From: Rhodospirillaceae bacterium
GTDB taxonomy: Bacteria > Pseudomonadota > Alphaproteobacteria > Dongiales > Dongiaceae
DNA: 53,761 bases
NCBI GenBank assembly: GCA_016794165.1
Contig: JAEUKV010000051.1
Location: 1 to 53,761, forward strand
Direction: 5' to 3'
Shown: in pieces, positions 44,456 through 53,326 of the stretch
Layout: every line of letters begins with the position of its first letter
How positions within the stretch are numbered: position 1 is the first letter of the stretch
Notes under the pieces: generated by a model
What the model was told of the DNA's origin: nothing
Database searches by the model: none
The model's input: only the letters and a program-made list of their open reading frames with translations
Program-made: the position numbers and the translations under genes

Positions 44456-45373
44456 ATGACGACCGCAGCCGTGATCGGCCTGGGCACCATGGGACCGGGG
44501 ATTGTCGCCACGCTGGCGCGCGCCGGTGTGGCTGTCTGCGCTTACGATACCGACGCTGCTCAGCATGCCAGGGCGGCGGCCGGTTTTGATCTCGCGGCCA
44601 AGGTGCTGGATTCCCTGGCTGTTGCTACCCAGCCGGGCGGTTCGATCCGCATTGCCGACACGCTGGCGGGGGCCGTTGCCGGCGCTGACCTGGTGATCGA
44701 GAATGTGCCTGAGAAACTTGAACTCAAGATTGAGGTCTTCCGCGCCATCGAGGCTCTGGTGCGCCCGGATTGCGTCCTGGCTTCCGACACGTCCGGCATT
44801 CCCATCACACGCATCCAGGAAGGCCTCGCCAACCCGACGCGCGTGATCGGCATGCACTGGTCGAATCCACCGCACATCATTCCCATGATCGAGGTGGTTG
44901 CCGGCAAACGGACCGCGCCGGAGATCGTAACCTGGATGGTGGATCTCGTCCGGCGCATCGGCCATCTTCCCGTCGTGATCAAGCGGGACGTACCGGGATT
45001 CGTGGAGAACCGGGTACTCTACTCCGTGATGCGCGAATGCATCGACCTCGTTGAGCAGGGTGTCATCGATCCGGAGGATCTCGATACCTGTGTCTCCTGG
45101 GGCATCGGCTACAAATTGGCGGTTGTGGGGCCGATGGCGCTCCTCGACATGGCGGGCCTGGACATCTATCAAGCCGTCGGCAGCTATCTCAACAAGGAGC
45201 TGTGCGATCGCGACGACGTTGCCGGCTACGTCACCGATCGCACGGCCGCGGGCAAACTCGGCATGAAGAGCGGTGCCGGCATTTTCGACTATACACCCGA
45301 GCGAATTGCAGAACTGCGCGACTGGCGGGCCCGAAAACTGGTCGCCGTGCGCCAGGCGCTGCAGTCGCGATGA
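44456..45373 (+). CDS. 5-formyl-3-hydroxy-2-methylpyridine-4-carboxylate (FHMPC) 5-dehydrogenase
   Basis: The ATG at 44456 follows GAGGGAG and gives 305 residues. The fold is that of 3-hydroxyacyl-CoA dehydrogenases (AVIGLGTMGPGIVATLARAG for NAD). The catalytic His134 lies in GMHWSNPPHIIPMIE. Long blocks such as SDTSGIPIT, PGFVENRVLY and EDLDTCVSWGIGYK match the M. loti FHMPC dehydrogenase (mlr6793) as I remember it. It oxidises the 5-formyl of FHMPC to 3-hydroxy-2-methylpyridine-4,5-dicarboxylate. A plain 3-hydroxyacyl-CoA dehydrogenase is the less likely alternative. Confidence 0.88.
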   Translation: MTTAAVIGLGTMGPGIVATLARAGVAVCAYDTDAAQHARAAAGFDLAAKVLDSLAVATQPGGSIRIADTLAGAVAGADLVIENVPEKLELKIEVFRAIEALVRPDCVLASDTSGIPITRIQEGLANPTRVIGMHWSNPPHIIPMIEVVAGKRTAPEIVTWMVDLVRRIGHLPVVIKRDVPGFVENRVLYSVMRECIDLVEQGVIDPEDLDTCVSWGIGYKLAVVGPMALLDMAGLDIYQAVGSYLNKELCDRDDVAGYVTDRTAAGKLGMKSGAGIFDYTPERIAELRDWRARKLVAVRQALQSR

Positions 45374-45561
45374 GAATCCACCAGGTTTAGTCAGGCAAGG
45401 ACAAGAGGGAGGAAGCGAGGAAGTCGACCGGGACCATGGCAATCGCGCCACCATGAGATCAGGAACTGCGCGGCGCGGGGAGTACAGAGAGCGTGAAGCA
45501 AGCGCAGTATCCCGGAACGAGATGCGAAATGACAATTCACCGAAGAGCAGGAGGCTTCGAA

Positions 45562-46623
45562 ATGAGCAAATTCTCGAGAAGATCAGTAGCGCGGTCGGCA
45601 TTGGCCGCCGCCATGATGACCAGCGTGTTCGCCATCTCCGGTGGCGCGCTCGCGGCCGATGTCAAGTCGATCGCCGTGCTGACCCCGGAAGAGCCGACCG
45701 ATTTCGGCTGGAACCAGCAGGGCCATGACGCCGCCAAGGCAGTAGCCGAGAAGTTCGGCCTGGAATTCATCCCGGCGACCGGTCTCGGGTATGGCGATGT
45801 GCATCCGCAATTGCGCGAAGTGGCCGATGACGGCGCCAGCCTGATCATCGCCCATGCCAGCGGTTACAACACGGCGGCGCCCGAAGTCGGTGCCGAGAAG
45901 AATGTGGCGGTGGCAATCGTCGACCGGCCGGACGCCAACAAGCCGGGCGCCGTCGCCGATTATACGCTGAGCGGCCATGAAGGCGCCTATCTCGCTGGTA
46001 TTCTGGCGGCCAAGACCTCGACCACGGGGACCGTGGGCATCGTCGTCTCGGGCGAACCGCCGTCATGGAACTCGCAGTCGGCGGCTTTCGCGCAGGGCGT
46101 CAAGGCGGCAAATGCGGACATGAAAGTCCTCTATGCCGTCATCGGCCCGGCCGCCTATTCCGATGCCGCCGGCGGCCGCCGCGTCACCGATCAGGTCATA
46201 GCCGCCGGTGCGGACGTGATCTTCGGCCAGGGCGACGGTGCCACCTTCGGTATGCTGCAGGCGACCGAGACCGGCAAGTCGGCCTCGGGCGGCAAGGTCC
46301 TGTTCATCGACGTGATCGGTGACAAGAGCGGCATGGAAGGCGCAACCAGTCTGCTGTCCTCGGTCGTCTGGAACCTGGTCCCGGTCTATACGGCCATGGT
46401 CGAGGATCTGAAGGCCGACAAGTTCGGTACCCGTGGCTACTCGATCCAGCTCGCCGATGATTCCGTGCAGCTGATCAGGACCGGCAACGGGTCGGACGAG
46501 GCCTGGGCGGCAGTCGAGGAGGTCAAGAAGCAGATCATCGATGGAAGCCTGAAGATCGAGCCGGTCTGGGATGCCAAGGACGTTCGCGCCCTGATGAGCT
46601 CGGTAACCGACGCCCCGCAATAA
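45562..46623 (+). CDS. BMP-family ABC transporter substrate-binding protein
   Basis: The ATG at 45562 follows AGGAGG (45549-45554) and gives 353 residues with a signal peptide (about 1-31, SGGALAA-DVK). It has the BMP/Med/PnrA fold hallmarks TPEEPTDFGWNQQGHDAAK and GHEGAYLAGILAAKT. BMP proteins bind nucleosides and, in spirochaetes, riboflavin. Standing between FHMPC dehydrogenase and 4-pyridoxolactonase genes, a B6 vitamer ligand is likely here (inference). Confidence 0.88.
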   Translation: MSKFSRRSVARSALAAAMMTSVFAISGGALAADVKSIAVLTPEEPTDFGWNQQGHDAAKAVAEKFGLEFIPATGLGYGDVHPQLREVADDGASLIIAHASGYNTAAPEVGAEKNVAVAIVDRPDANKPGAVADYTLSGHEGAYLAGILAAKTSTTGTVGIVVSGEPPSWNSQSAAFAQGVKAANADMKVLYAVIGPAAYSDAAGGRRVTDQVIAAGADVIFGQGDGATFGMLQATETGKSASGGKVLFIDVIGDKSGMEGATSLLSSVVWNLVPVYTAMVEDLKADKFGTRGYSIQLADDSVQLIRTGNGSDEAWAAVEEVKKQIIDGSLKIEPVWDAKDVRALMSSVTDAPQ

Positions 46624-46695
46624 ACCCGCGTTGGCGATCATGTGCACAGGGCCACGCCGCGGGGTTCGCGACGTGGCCCGCTGCAGAGTGGAAGA

Positions 46696-48312
46696 ATGAG
46701 CGAAATTGAACCGCCGGCGATGTCGTCCGGGATATCGCATGCCGCACCGCCCGTCGTCGCCGTCCGCCAGGTTACCAAGCGGTTTCCGGGTGTTCTCGCC
46801 AATGACCGGATCTCGCTCGAGTTCCGCGCTGGCGAGGTGCATGTCCTCCTCGGCGAGAATGGGGCGGGCAAATCCACCCTGATCGGCATTCTCGCTGGCA
46901 TGCAGCAACCCGACGAGGGTGAAGTCCTGGTCGACGGCCGCGCGGTCACGATCGGTTCGCCGCGGGAAAGTCTGGAATACGGCATCGGCACGGTTTTCCA
47001 GCATGTGTTGCTGGTGCCGAGCCTGAGTGTAATCGAAAACCTGATGCTCGGCGGCAATTGGTGGCAGCGCCTGAGCCGCGGCCCGGCTCTGGCGCGGTTC
47101 AGGGAACTCTCGGCCCTGCTCGGCGTGACCATTGATCCCGATGCCGAGGTTGGGCGCCTGTCCCTCGGCGAGCAGCAGCAGGTTGAGATCATGCGCGCCC
47201 TGTGGCGCGGCGAGAAGGTCCTGATCCTCGACGAACCCACCTCGATGCTGACCCCGCAGGGTGTCCACGACCTTGGCCAGGTCATGCGCCGTCTTCGCGA
47301 CAAGGGAGTCGCCCTCATCCTGATCACCCACAAGCTGATGGAAGCCTATGAATTCGGTGATCGCATCTCGGTCCTGCGCCTCGGCCGCGTGGTGGGTGAC
47401 ATCCCGCCCGAACGTCTGCGATCGATGAGCGAGGCGGAAACCACGGAGGCCGTCATCGAGATGATGTTCGGTTCCACCGCTGAACATGCGCGCGACGCGG
47501 AGACGCTGGTTGGCCGTGGTCGCCCGGTGCACAGGGATCGCACCGTGGACCGCAGCGCCCCGCCGCTCCTTGCGGTTCGCGACCTGGAAACCGAGGCGAC
47601 ACGCGGCGAATGCCCGTTGCGGCATGTGAGTTTCGATTTGTGGCCGGGCGAAGTGCTCGGCATCGCCGGGGTCGATGGCAATGGGCAGAAGCACCTGGCC
47701 GAAGTCCTCGCCGGGCAGCGCGCAGTGGCCGCCGGTCGGATCGACCTTGCCGGCATGGACGTGACGGATGACGGCGTTCCGGCACGACGGCGCCACGGTG
47801 TACGCTATGTCACTGACGAGCGGCTGGGCGAGGGCACCGTCGGCATTTTTTCGGTTGCCACCAATCTGGTTCTTAAGGAAATCGGTACCGAGCCGCTCTG
47901 GCGGCGCGGCTGGAGCGATTGGGGTCGAATCCACGAGCACGCGCGCGACCAGATCGAGCGCAACGATATCCGCACCCCTTCGGAAAAGACCCCGGTCGCG
48001 CGGCTGTCCGGCGGCAACATCCAGAAGGTGCTGCTGGCGCGCGAACTCAACACCGATGCCAGAGTGGCAGTGTTCAACAAGCCCACTTACGGGCTCGACC
48101 TGCAGAACACCCGCATCGCCCACGAACGGATCGTCACCAGCGCCGATCGTGGCGTGGCCGTGGTCGTTGTTTCCACCGATCTCGACGAACTCATCCAGGT
48201 GAGCGACCGAATCGGCGTCATGTTCCAGGGCCGCCTTGCCGGAATCGTCGAGAACGGTCCGGATGTGGAGCGCCGGGTCGGCCTCCTGATGACCGGGGCG
48301 GAGGCGGCATGA
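46696..48312 (+). CDS. ABC transporter ATP-binding protein with two ATPase domains
   Basis: The ATG at 46696 gives 538 residues. The first domain is canonical: Walker A GENGAGKST (53-61), signature LSLGEQQQVEIMRAL, Walker B LILDEPTSML. The second is degenerate (GVDGNGQKHL at Walker A, NKPTYGLD at Walker B) with an intact signature LSGGNIQKVLLAREL, as usual in this nucleoside-type group. Its stop overlaps the next permease (ATGA). Confidence 0.9.
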   Translation: MSEIEPPAMSSGISHAAPPVVAVRQVTKRFPGVLANDRISLEFRAGEVHVLLGENGAGKSTLIGILAGMQQPDEGEVLVDGRAVTIGSPRESLEYGIGTVFQHVLLVPSLSVIENLMLGGNWWQRLSRGPALARFRELSALLGVTIDPDAEVGRLSLGEQQQVEIMRALWRGEKVLILDEPTSMLTPQGVHDLGQVMRRLRDKGVALILITHKLMEAYEFGDRISVLRLGRVVGDIPPERLRSMSEAETTEAVIEMMFGSTAEHARDAETLVGRGRPVHRDRTVDRSAPPLLAVRDLETEATRGECPLRHVSFDLWPGEVLGIAGVDGNGQKHLAEVLAGQRAVAAGRIDLAGMDVTDDGVPARRRHGVRYVTDERLGEGTVGIFSVATNLVLKEIGTEPLWRRGWSDWGRIHEHARDQIERNDIRTPSEKTPVARLSGGNIQKVLLARELNTDARVAVFNKPTYGLDLQNTRIAHERIVTSADRGVAVVVVSTDLDELIQVSDRIGVMFQGRLAGIVENGPDVERRVGLLMTGAEAA

Positions 48313-49397
48313 GCATCGAAACCAAAGTTGATTCGCTGCCAGGCGACCCGTTCCGGGGTGAACGTGCGCGCGAGATCCAGGCGGCGATCCTGCGCGTCCT
48401 CATTCCGATCCTGGCGGCGCTGGTGATCGGCGGTCTCATCCTGCTGATCCTCGGCAAGAACCCGCTCGAATATTATGGCTATGTCCTGCGCCGCGGCCTG
48501 CTGACCTGGGGCGGGTTGCAGGAGACCTTCACGCGCATGGCGCCGCTGCTGCTGATCTCGGCGGGGCTCATCGTCGCCTTCCGTGCCGGCATCTGGAATC
48601 TGGGTTGCGACGGCCAGTTCCTGCTGGCGGCGGTTATTTCCGCGGCGGTGGGCCCGGCCCTCATTGACGTCCTGCCGCGCGGCATCACCCTGGTCGCCTG
48701 CATGGTGGTCTCGGTGCTGGTAGCGGCTCTCTGGTCCCTGATCCCGGCGATTCTGAAGTCGCGCTATGGCATCAACGAAATCATTACCTCGCTGATGATG
48801 AGTTTCCTCGGCATCAGCTTCGCCAATGTGCTCGTGAAGCTGTTCTTCGCCGATCCCGGCACCACTGTGCCGCAGACCCGCGATCTCGCCGTTGTCGACC
48901 GCCTGCCGCGCCTGTTCGACACGACCATCCATGCCGGGCTGCTGATCGCCCTTGCCGTGGTGATCCTGGTTCATCTGATGATGACCCGCACTGCCTTCGG
49001 CCTGAAGCTGCAAGTAGTGGGTGCCAATCCCGCCGCCGCCATCCATGCCGGGCTCAATGTGGGCTGGCTGACGATCCTGACCTTCGCCATCAGCGCCGGT
49101 TTGATCGGTCTCGGCGGGTCGATCGAAATTCTCGGCGTCTGGGGCAATGTGCGGGCAGACTGGAATCCGGCCTTCGGCCTGCTCGTCGTGCCGTTGGTGT
49201 TCCTTGCCCGCTTCAATGGCTATGCGGTGATCGGCTTCACCCTGTTCTTCTCGGCCCTGATGATCGGCGGCGATTCCGCGGCGCGCCGGGTCGGTGTGCC
49301 GAGCGATTTTGTGCTGGTGCTGGTTGCCCTGGTGCTGATTTTTCTGGCGGTGGTCGAATACCTCGATCATCTGCGGCGCAAACGGACCACGGCCTGA
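48309..49397 (+). CDS. ABC transporter permease, nucleoside (BmpB/YufP) type
   Basis: The ATG at 48309 overlaps the upstream stop and gives 362 residues; longer in-frame starts run into the ATPase gene. About nine helices are predicted, with hallmarks FRAGIWNLGCDGQF, GINEIITSLMMSFLG and LGGSIEILGVWGNV of this permease family. It is partnered by the next gene. Confidence 0.9.
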   Translation: MSIETKVDSLPGDPFRGERAREIQAAILRVLIPILAALVIGGLILLILGKNPLEYYGYVLRRGLLTWGGLQETFTRMAPLLLISAGLIVAFRAGIWNLGCDGQFLLAAVISAAVGPALIDVLPRGITLVACMVVSVLVAALWSLIPAILKSRYGINEIITSLMMSFLGISFANVLVKLFFADPGTTVPQTRDLAVVDRLPRLFDTTIHAGLLIALAVVILVHLMMTRTAFGLKLQVVGANPAAAIHAGLNVGWLTILTFAISAGLIGLGGSIEILGVWGNVRADWNPAFGLLVVPLVFLARFNGYAVIGFTLFFSALMIGGDSAARRVGVPSDFVLVLVALVLIFLAVVEYLDHLRRKRTTA

Positions 49398-49400
49398 CTC

Positions 49401-50336
49401 ATGGAAGGACTCCTCACCCAGCCGTTCCTCACGGCACTGCTCTTCGGCGCGGTCACCGCCGGCATACCGTTGCTGCTCGCGGGGCTTGGCGAACAGATCT
49501 CGGAGAAGGCCGGGGTTCTCAACATCGGTATCGAAGGGATGATGCTCTTTGGCGCCTATACCGGCTTCGTTGCCGCCTATTATTCCGGCTCCTTCGGGTT
49601 GGGTTTCCTTGCTGGAGGACTGGGCGGGATGCTGGTGGCCAGCCTCGTCATGCTCTTCTGCATCCGTTTCGGCCTGAACCAGATCGTCATCGGCATCGCC
49701 GTGACCCTGGGCTTCGAGGGCCTCACCTCGCTGCTGCATCACTTCCAGTTCAGTCGCACCTATCCGCGTCTTTCGGCAGCACCTACCCTGGCCATTCCGG
49801 GCCTGTCCGAGATTCCCGTGCTGGGGCCGGGGCTCTTCCAGCAGAACGCGATGGTCTATCTGGCGGTGGCGCTGGTAGTCTTCATGGCCTGGCTGTTTCG
49901 CAACACTTATGTCGGCCTCAATCTCGAGGCGGCGGGCAGCAAGCCGGCGGCGCTAGATGCCGCCGGGGTCGATGTCCTGCGCACTCGGGCCTGCGCCGTA
50001 TTGAGCACCGGTTTCCTGGCAGGTGTCGGGGGTGCCTTCATGGCCAATGTCGGGGCTGGCATCTTCGTGCCCTTCATGACCGGCGGCGCCGGTTTCATCG
50101 GCATCGTGCTCGCCATGCTGGCGCGGGGGCGGCCAATCTGGGTCCTGCTTGGGGCCATCCTGTTCGGCGTCAGCCTCGCCATGACCACCGCGCTGCAGGT
50201 TGCCGGCGTCAACATTCCGACCGACGTTGTGCAGATGCTGCCATTCGCCATGGTGATGCTGGTTCTGGTAATCTTTGCCCGCCACAGCGTATTGCCGCCG
50301 GCCTTGGGCTTGCCCTATGTGCGGGGCGATCGGTAA
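49401..50336 (+). CDS. ABC transporter permease, nucleoside (YufQ) type
   Basis: This 311-residue protein has about eight to nine helices and the hallmark LGEQISEKAGVLNIGIEGMML near its N-terminus, with GLNQIVIGIAVTLG and an alternating TM pattern. It starts 3 bp after the preceding permease. Together with the binding protein and ATPase it completes the importer. Confidence 0.9.
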   Translation: MEGLLTQPFLTALLFGAVTAGIPLLLAGLGEQISEKAGVLNIGIEGMMLFGAYTGFVAAYYSGSFGLGFLAGGLGGMLVASLVMLFCIRFGLNQIVIGIAVTLGFEGLTSLLHHFQFSRTYPRLSAAPTLAIPGLSEIPVLGPGLFQQNAMVYLAVALVVFMAWLFRNTYVGLNLEAAGSKPAALDAAGVDVLRTRACAVLSTGFLAGVGGAFMANVGAGIFVPFMTGGAGFIGIVLAMLARGRPIWVLLGAILFGVSLAMTTALQVAGVNIPTDVVQMLPFAMVMLVLVIFARHSVLPPALGLPYVRGDR

Positions 50337-50375
50337 CGACTACCTAGAGGCGATTGATTCAAGGGAGGTTCGACG

Positions 50376-51182
50376 ATGTCCGACACGAAAGTCTATCTGC
50401 TTGATGGTGGAACGCTGGTGATCGACGGCTTTCACGCATTCTGGAATCGCGGCCCGGCAGGCGAAGTACGGTTTCCCTGCTATTCGGTGCTGATCGAGCA
50501 CAAGGATGGCCGCTACATGTTCGACACCGGCTATGACTTCGACCATGTCATGCGCGTGCTGCCATTCGAAAAGCCGATCCAGGACGAAAGCCAAAAAGTC
50601 CCCGGGCAGCTCGCCAAGGTCGGCCTCAAGACCAGCGACATCAACTATGTCATCAACTCGCACTATCACTTCGATCATTGCGGCGGGAACAAGCACCTGC
50701 ATGAGGCGTGTACCATCTGCCATGCCAAGGAACTGGAACAGAGCGCCAACTGCCAGCCCTTCGAGCATCTCGGCTATTCCGATCTGACCTTCGCGCCGGA
50801 TATCGCGAAGGGGAAAGGCGTCGAGCTGCCGCCGGATCCGGCCCTCGACATGTACACGCCGAAGTTCGAGACCCTGAGCGGCGATCAGGAGATCGCCAAG
50901 GGGCTATGGCTGTTCGAGACCCCGGGGCATACCGCCGGTCATTACAGCCTGATGGTGGAGTTGAAGAACCGCCGGCCGATGCTGTTCACGGCCGATGCCT
51001 GCTACAGCAAGAAGAACATGGACATGATGTGCATCTCCAGCTTCCACCTCGATCCCACCGCCAGCCTCAATTCGATGAAGCGGTTGAAGGCGCTGGCCGA
51101 AAAGCACGATGCGGAACTGTTCTTCTCCCACGACCTGGAGAGCTTCCAGACCTACCAGACCGGCGCCAATTTCTATTCCTGA
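50376..51182 (+). CDS. 4-pyridoxolactonase
   Basis: This 268-residue metallo-beta-lactamase-fold enzyme hydrolyses 4-pyridoxolactone to 4-pyridoxate. The zinc motif NSHYHFDH gives H96, H98, D100 and H101; H185, D207 and H252 supply the rest. These numbers equal those of the M. loti enzyme (mlr6805) as I recall them, and the N-terminus DTKVYLLDGGTLVIDG matches it closely. It is preceded by GGGAGG and closes the plus-strand operon. A generic N-acyl homoserine lactonase is the older annotation for this family. Confidence 0.9.
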   Translation: MSDTKVYLLDGGTLVIDGFHAFWNRGPAGEVRFPCYSVLIEHKDGRYMFDTGYDFDHVMRVLPFEKPIQDESQKVPGQLAKVGLKTSDINYVINSHYHFDHCGGNKHLHEACTICHAKELEQSANCQPFEHLGYSDLTFAPDIAKGKGVELPPDPALDMYTPKFETLSGDQEIAKGLWLFETPGHTAGHYSLMVELKNRRPMLFTADACYSKKNMDMMCISSFHLDPTASLNSMKRLKALAEKHDAELFFSHDLESFQTYQTGANFYS

Positions 51183-51198
51183 GGTTGCCCGGGAAACC

Positions 51199-51232
51199 AA
51201 AAAAGCGGCCCGCATCCGGGGGGATGCGGGCC
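51199..51232 (-). terminator. Intrinsic terminator between convergent B6 genes
   Basis: GGCCCGCATCC (51207-51217) pairs perfectly with GGATGCGGGCC (51222-51232) over an 11-bp stem with a 4-nt loop. Six A at 51199-51204 give a U-run on the minus strand, so it ends the pyridoxal-dehydrogenase operon. It may also act on the plus strand, where the tail is CTTAGTT. Confidence 0.88.
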
Positions 51233-51252
51233 CTTAGTTCCTCTGGGATGGT

Positions 51253-51993
51253 TCAGTAACGCACCATGCCGGCGTCGACATTGAGCGCCTGCCCGGTGAT
51301 CCAGTGCGCTTCCTCGGAAGCAAGGAAGGCGACCGCCGGTACGATATCGTTCGGCATGCCCTTGCCCTTGATCGCCTGCAGCATCTCGACGAAGCCGAAG
51401 GCATCCTTGTGCGGGGTGGTCTGCACGCCTTCGGTATCGACGAGGCCCGGCATGACCGTGTTGACCGTGATCTTGTAGGCGCCGAGTTCCGTGGCAAGGG
51501 CCCGGCCGAAGGCGAGGACGCCGCCCTTGGAGGCGACGTAATGCGCCATGTTGGGTGTGCCGGCCAGCATGCTGTTGGAGCCGAAATTGACGATGCGTCC
51601 ATAGCCGTTCTTGCGCATCAACTCCGACCCGGCGCGGCACATCAGATAGAGCCCGTCATAATTCACCCGGGCCACGCGACGCCATTCTTCGAAGGTAAGG
51701 TCGTCCCATTTCACGAACGGGACGATGGCCGCCACGTTGACCAGCACATCGAGCTTGCCGGCCTTGGCCGTGACCGCCTCGAACAGCTTGGCGACCGAAT
51801 CGGGCTCGCCGATATCGACTTGCTGGCCGAACGACTTGCCGCCGATTTCCTTGGCGGTGGCACCGGCACCCGCACCGTTGATGTCGGCGGCGATCACGGT
51901 GGCGCCCTCCTGGCCCAGCCGCAAGGCCACCGCCTTGCCCATGCCCTGCGCGGCACCGCTCACCACCGCCACGCGACCTTCGAATCTGCGCAT
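51253..51993 (-). CDS. Pyridoxal 4-dehydrogenase (SDR family)
   Basis: The ATG at 51993 follows AGGGAG and gives 246 residues. It oxidises pyridoxal (hemiacetal) to 4-pyridoxolactone with NAD. SDR motifs are GAAQGMGKA for NAD, GSNSML for the Ser and YVASKGG for the Tyr/Lys. The blocks ASIVPFV-like AAIVPFVKWDD, AGTPNMAHYVASKGG and NVDAGMVRY match M. loti PLDH (mlr6807) as I recall. It lies 44 bp after the aminotransferase gene in the same direction. Confidence 0.88.
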   Translation of the reverse strand: MRRFEGRVAVVSGAAQGMGKAVALRLGQEGATVIAADINGAGAGATAKEIGGKSFGQQVDIGEPDSVAKLFEAVTAKAGKLDVLVNVAAIVPFVKWDDLTFEEWRRVARVNYDGLYLMCRAGSELMRKNGYGRIVNFGSNSMLAGTPNMAHYVASKGGVLAFGRALATELGAYKITVNTVMPGLVDTEGVQTTPHKDAFGFVEMLQAIKGKGMPNDIVPAVAFLASEEAHWITGQALNVDAGMVRY

Positions 51994-52037
51994 TCTCTGC
52001 TCCCTCACTCTGGTTGGATCTTGTTGTTCCGGAATGG

Positions 52038-53222
52038 TCAGGCCTTGCCCTGGGCGATCACGGCGCTCGCCGCCTCGATGCCGGCGCCGAGATCGACCTT
52101 GCGGCCGAGTTTCCGGAGGGCGCCGCCGAAGGCGGTGAGGGCCACGATGGCATAGATCGGCTCGGCCACTGGCCCCATATGGCCGATGCGGATCAGCTTG
52201 CCGAGGGTGTCGTTGCGCCCGGAAGAGAACACCACGCCGAATTCGGCCCGCGCCGCCGCGATGATGTCGCTGTCCTTCATGCCGTCCGGCACCTTGACCG
52301 CCGTGCATGTGGGAGACGCGATGGCCTCGGATTTGGCCCAGAGCGAGAGGCCCATGGCCTGGATGCCGGCGCGGGTCGCCCTGGCGGTAAGGGCATGGCG
52401 ATGCCAGACCTTTTCCGCGCCCTCCTCAAGATATTGATCGAGTGCCGCGTCGAGCCCGTTCACCTCCGCCACCGAGGGGGTAAAGGGGAAGGGTTTATCC
52501 TTGCTCCAGGCATCCTTCCAGTCCTTGAGGCTGAGCGCCGAGGCGAAGGGGGCCTTCGGATTGGCCGCGATATGCTGCCAGGCTCGCTCGCTCACCGACA
52601 TCACGGTAAGGCCGGGTGCCCCGCCCAGGCATTTTCCCGGGCCGGTGATGAAGACATCGGCGAAACAATCGTCGGGGTGAATGTCCATCCCGCCGAAGGA
52701 GGAAACCGCATCGACAATGAGAAGCGCACCATGGTCGCGCACGATCTTGCCGATCTCGCGGGCCGGGTTGATCGTGCCCGACGGGGTATCGTGATGCACC
52801 AGGGAGACGACCTTGATGTCCGGTCGCTGCTTGAAGGCGGCGGCGACCGCCGCCGGGCCGATCGATTCGTTGAACGGCACCTCGATCTCGACCATCTCCT
52901 TGTGATAGCGCGCCGACCAATAGCCGAAGCCCTTGCCGTAGACGCCTGAAGCGAGATTGAGCACCACATCGTCGGGGCCGATCAGCGAGGCGGCCGTGGC
53001 CTCGATCCCCGGCGCCGGCTCGCAATGGAGAATGAGGGCCGGCTGTGCCACCCGCATCGCCTTCGCTGCCTTGCGCGCGACGTCCTCGTAGAATTGCTGG
53101 AACCAGGGGTCGTAATCATACTCCACCGGCCGTGCCAGTCCCTGCAGGACGCGGGGATAGAGGGCCACTGGTCCGGCCGAAAGTGTGATCACCGGCGGTT
53201 TGATGCTGGATCTGGATGACAT
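52038..53222 (-). CDS. ppaT: Pyridoxamine-pyruvate aminotransferase
   Basis: This 394-residue class V aminotransferase converts pyridoxamine plus pyruvate to pyridoxal plus alanine. E68 in LHCEPA, D171 in VDAVSSFGG, the Schiff-base K197 in TGPGKCLGG, R336 and R345 sit at the same positions as in the M. loti enzyme (mlr6806), and the long block DDVVLNLASGVYGKGFGYW matches. This enzyme uses pyridoxal as a substrate rather than a bound PLP cofactor. Alanine-glyoxylate aminotransferases are relatives. It is divergent from the pyridoxine oxidase-like gene. Confidence 0.92.
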   Translation of the reverse strand: MSSRSSIKPPVITLSAGPVALYPRVLQGLARPVEYDYDPWFQQFYEDVARKAAKAMRVAQPALILHCEPAPGIEATAASLIGPDDVVLNLASGVYGKGFGYWSARYHKEMVEIEVPFNESIGPAAVAAAFKQRPDIKVVSLVHHDTPSGTINPAREIGKIVRDHGALLIVDAVSSFGGMDIHPDDCFADVFITGPGKCLGGAPGLTVMSVSERAWQHIAANPKAPFASALSLKDWKDAWSKDKPFPFTPSVAEVNGLDAALDQYLEEGAEKVWHRHALTARATRAGIQAMGLSLWAKSEAIASPTCTAVKVPDGMKDSDIIAAARAEFGVVFSSGRNDTLGKLIRIGHMGPVAEPIYAIVALTAFGGALRKLGRKVDLGAGIEAASAVIAQGKA

Positions 53223-53241
53223 CTTGGTTCGGCCTCCCCCA

Positions 53242-53326
53242 TTTGGTTCGAATTGGCGCTTGGGCGCCGTAACATTGAATTCGATGATAGACTGGCGGCG
53301 AAAAAAGTGAAAACACTATCGCCAGT
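53242..53326. promoter_or_regulatory. Divergent regulatory region of the aminotransferase and pyridoxine oxidase genes
   Basis: Between the two divergent starts lie TTTGGTTCGAATTGG (53242-53256), which shares 13 bp with the GMC-gene site at 39743, and a half-site CAATTGGTTCC at 53334-53344. A separate nested inverted repeat, ACTGGCG (53291-53297) with CGCCAGT (53320-53326) around AGTG-AAAA-CACT, could be a second operator or cruciform. Confidence 0.55.

Noticed and set aside
46063-48123. Minus-strand 686-codon frame opposite the BMP importer genes
   Set aside because: Antisense shadow rich in His, Arg and Gly with no domain.
45562-50336. Assignment of the BMP-type importer as a purine nucleoside system
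   Set aside because: That is the family default, but no nucleoside genes are nearby and the genes are embedded in a B6 operon. Kept as the alternative rather than the call.
50376-51182. N-acyl homoserine lactonase (quorum quenching)
   Set aside because: The fold is shared, but the ligand positions and neighbours match 4-pyridoxolactonase and no quorum-sensing gene is present.
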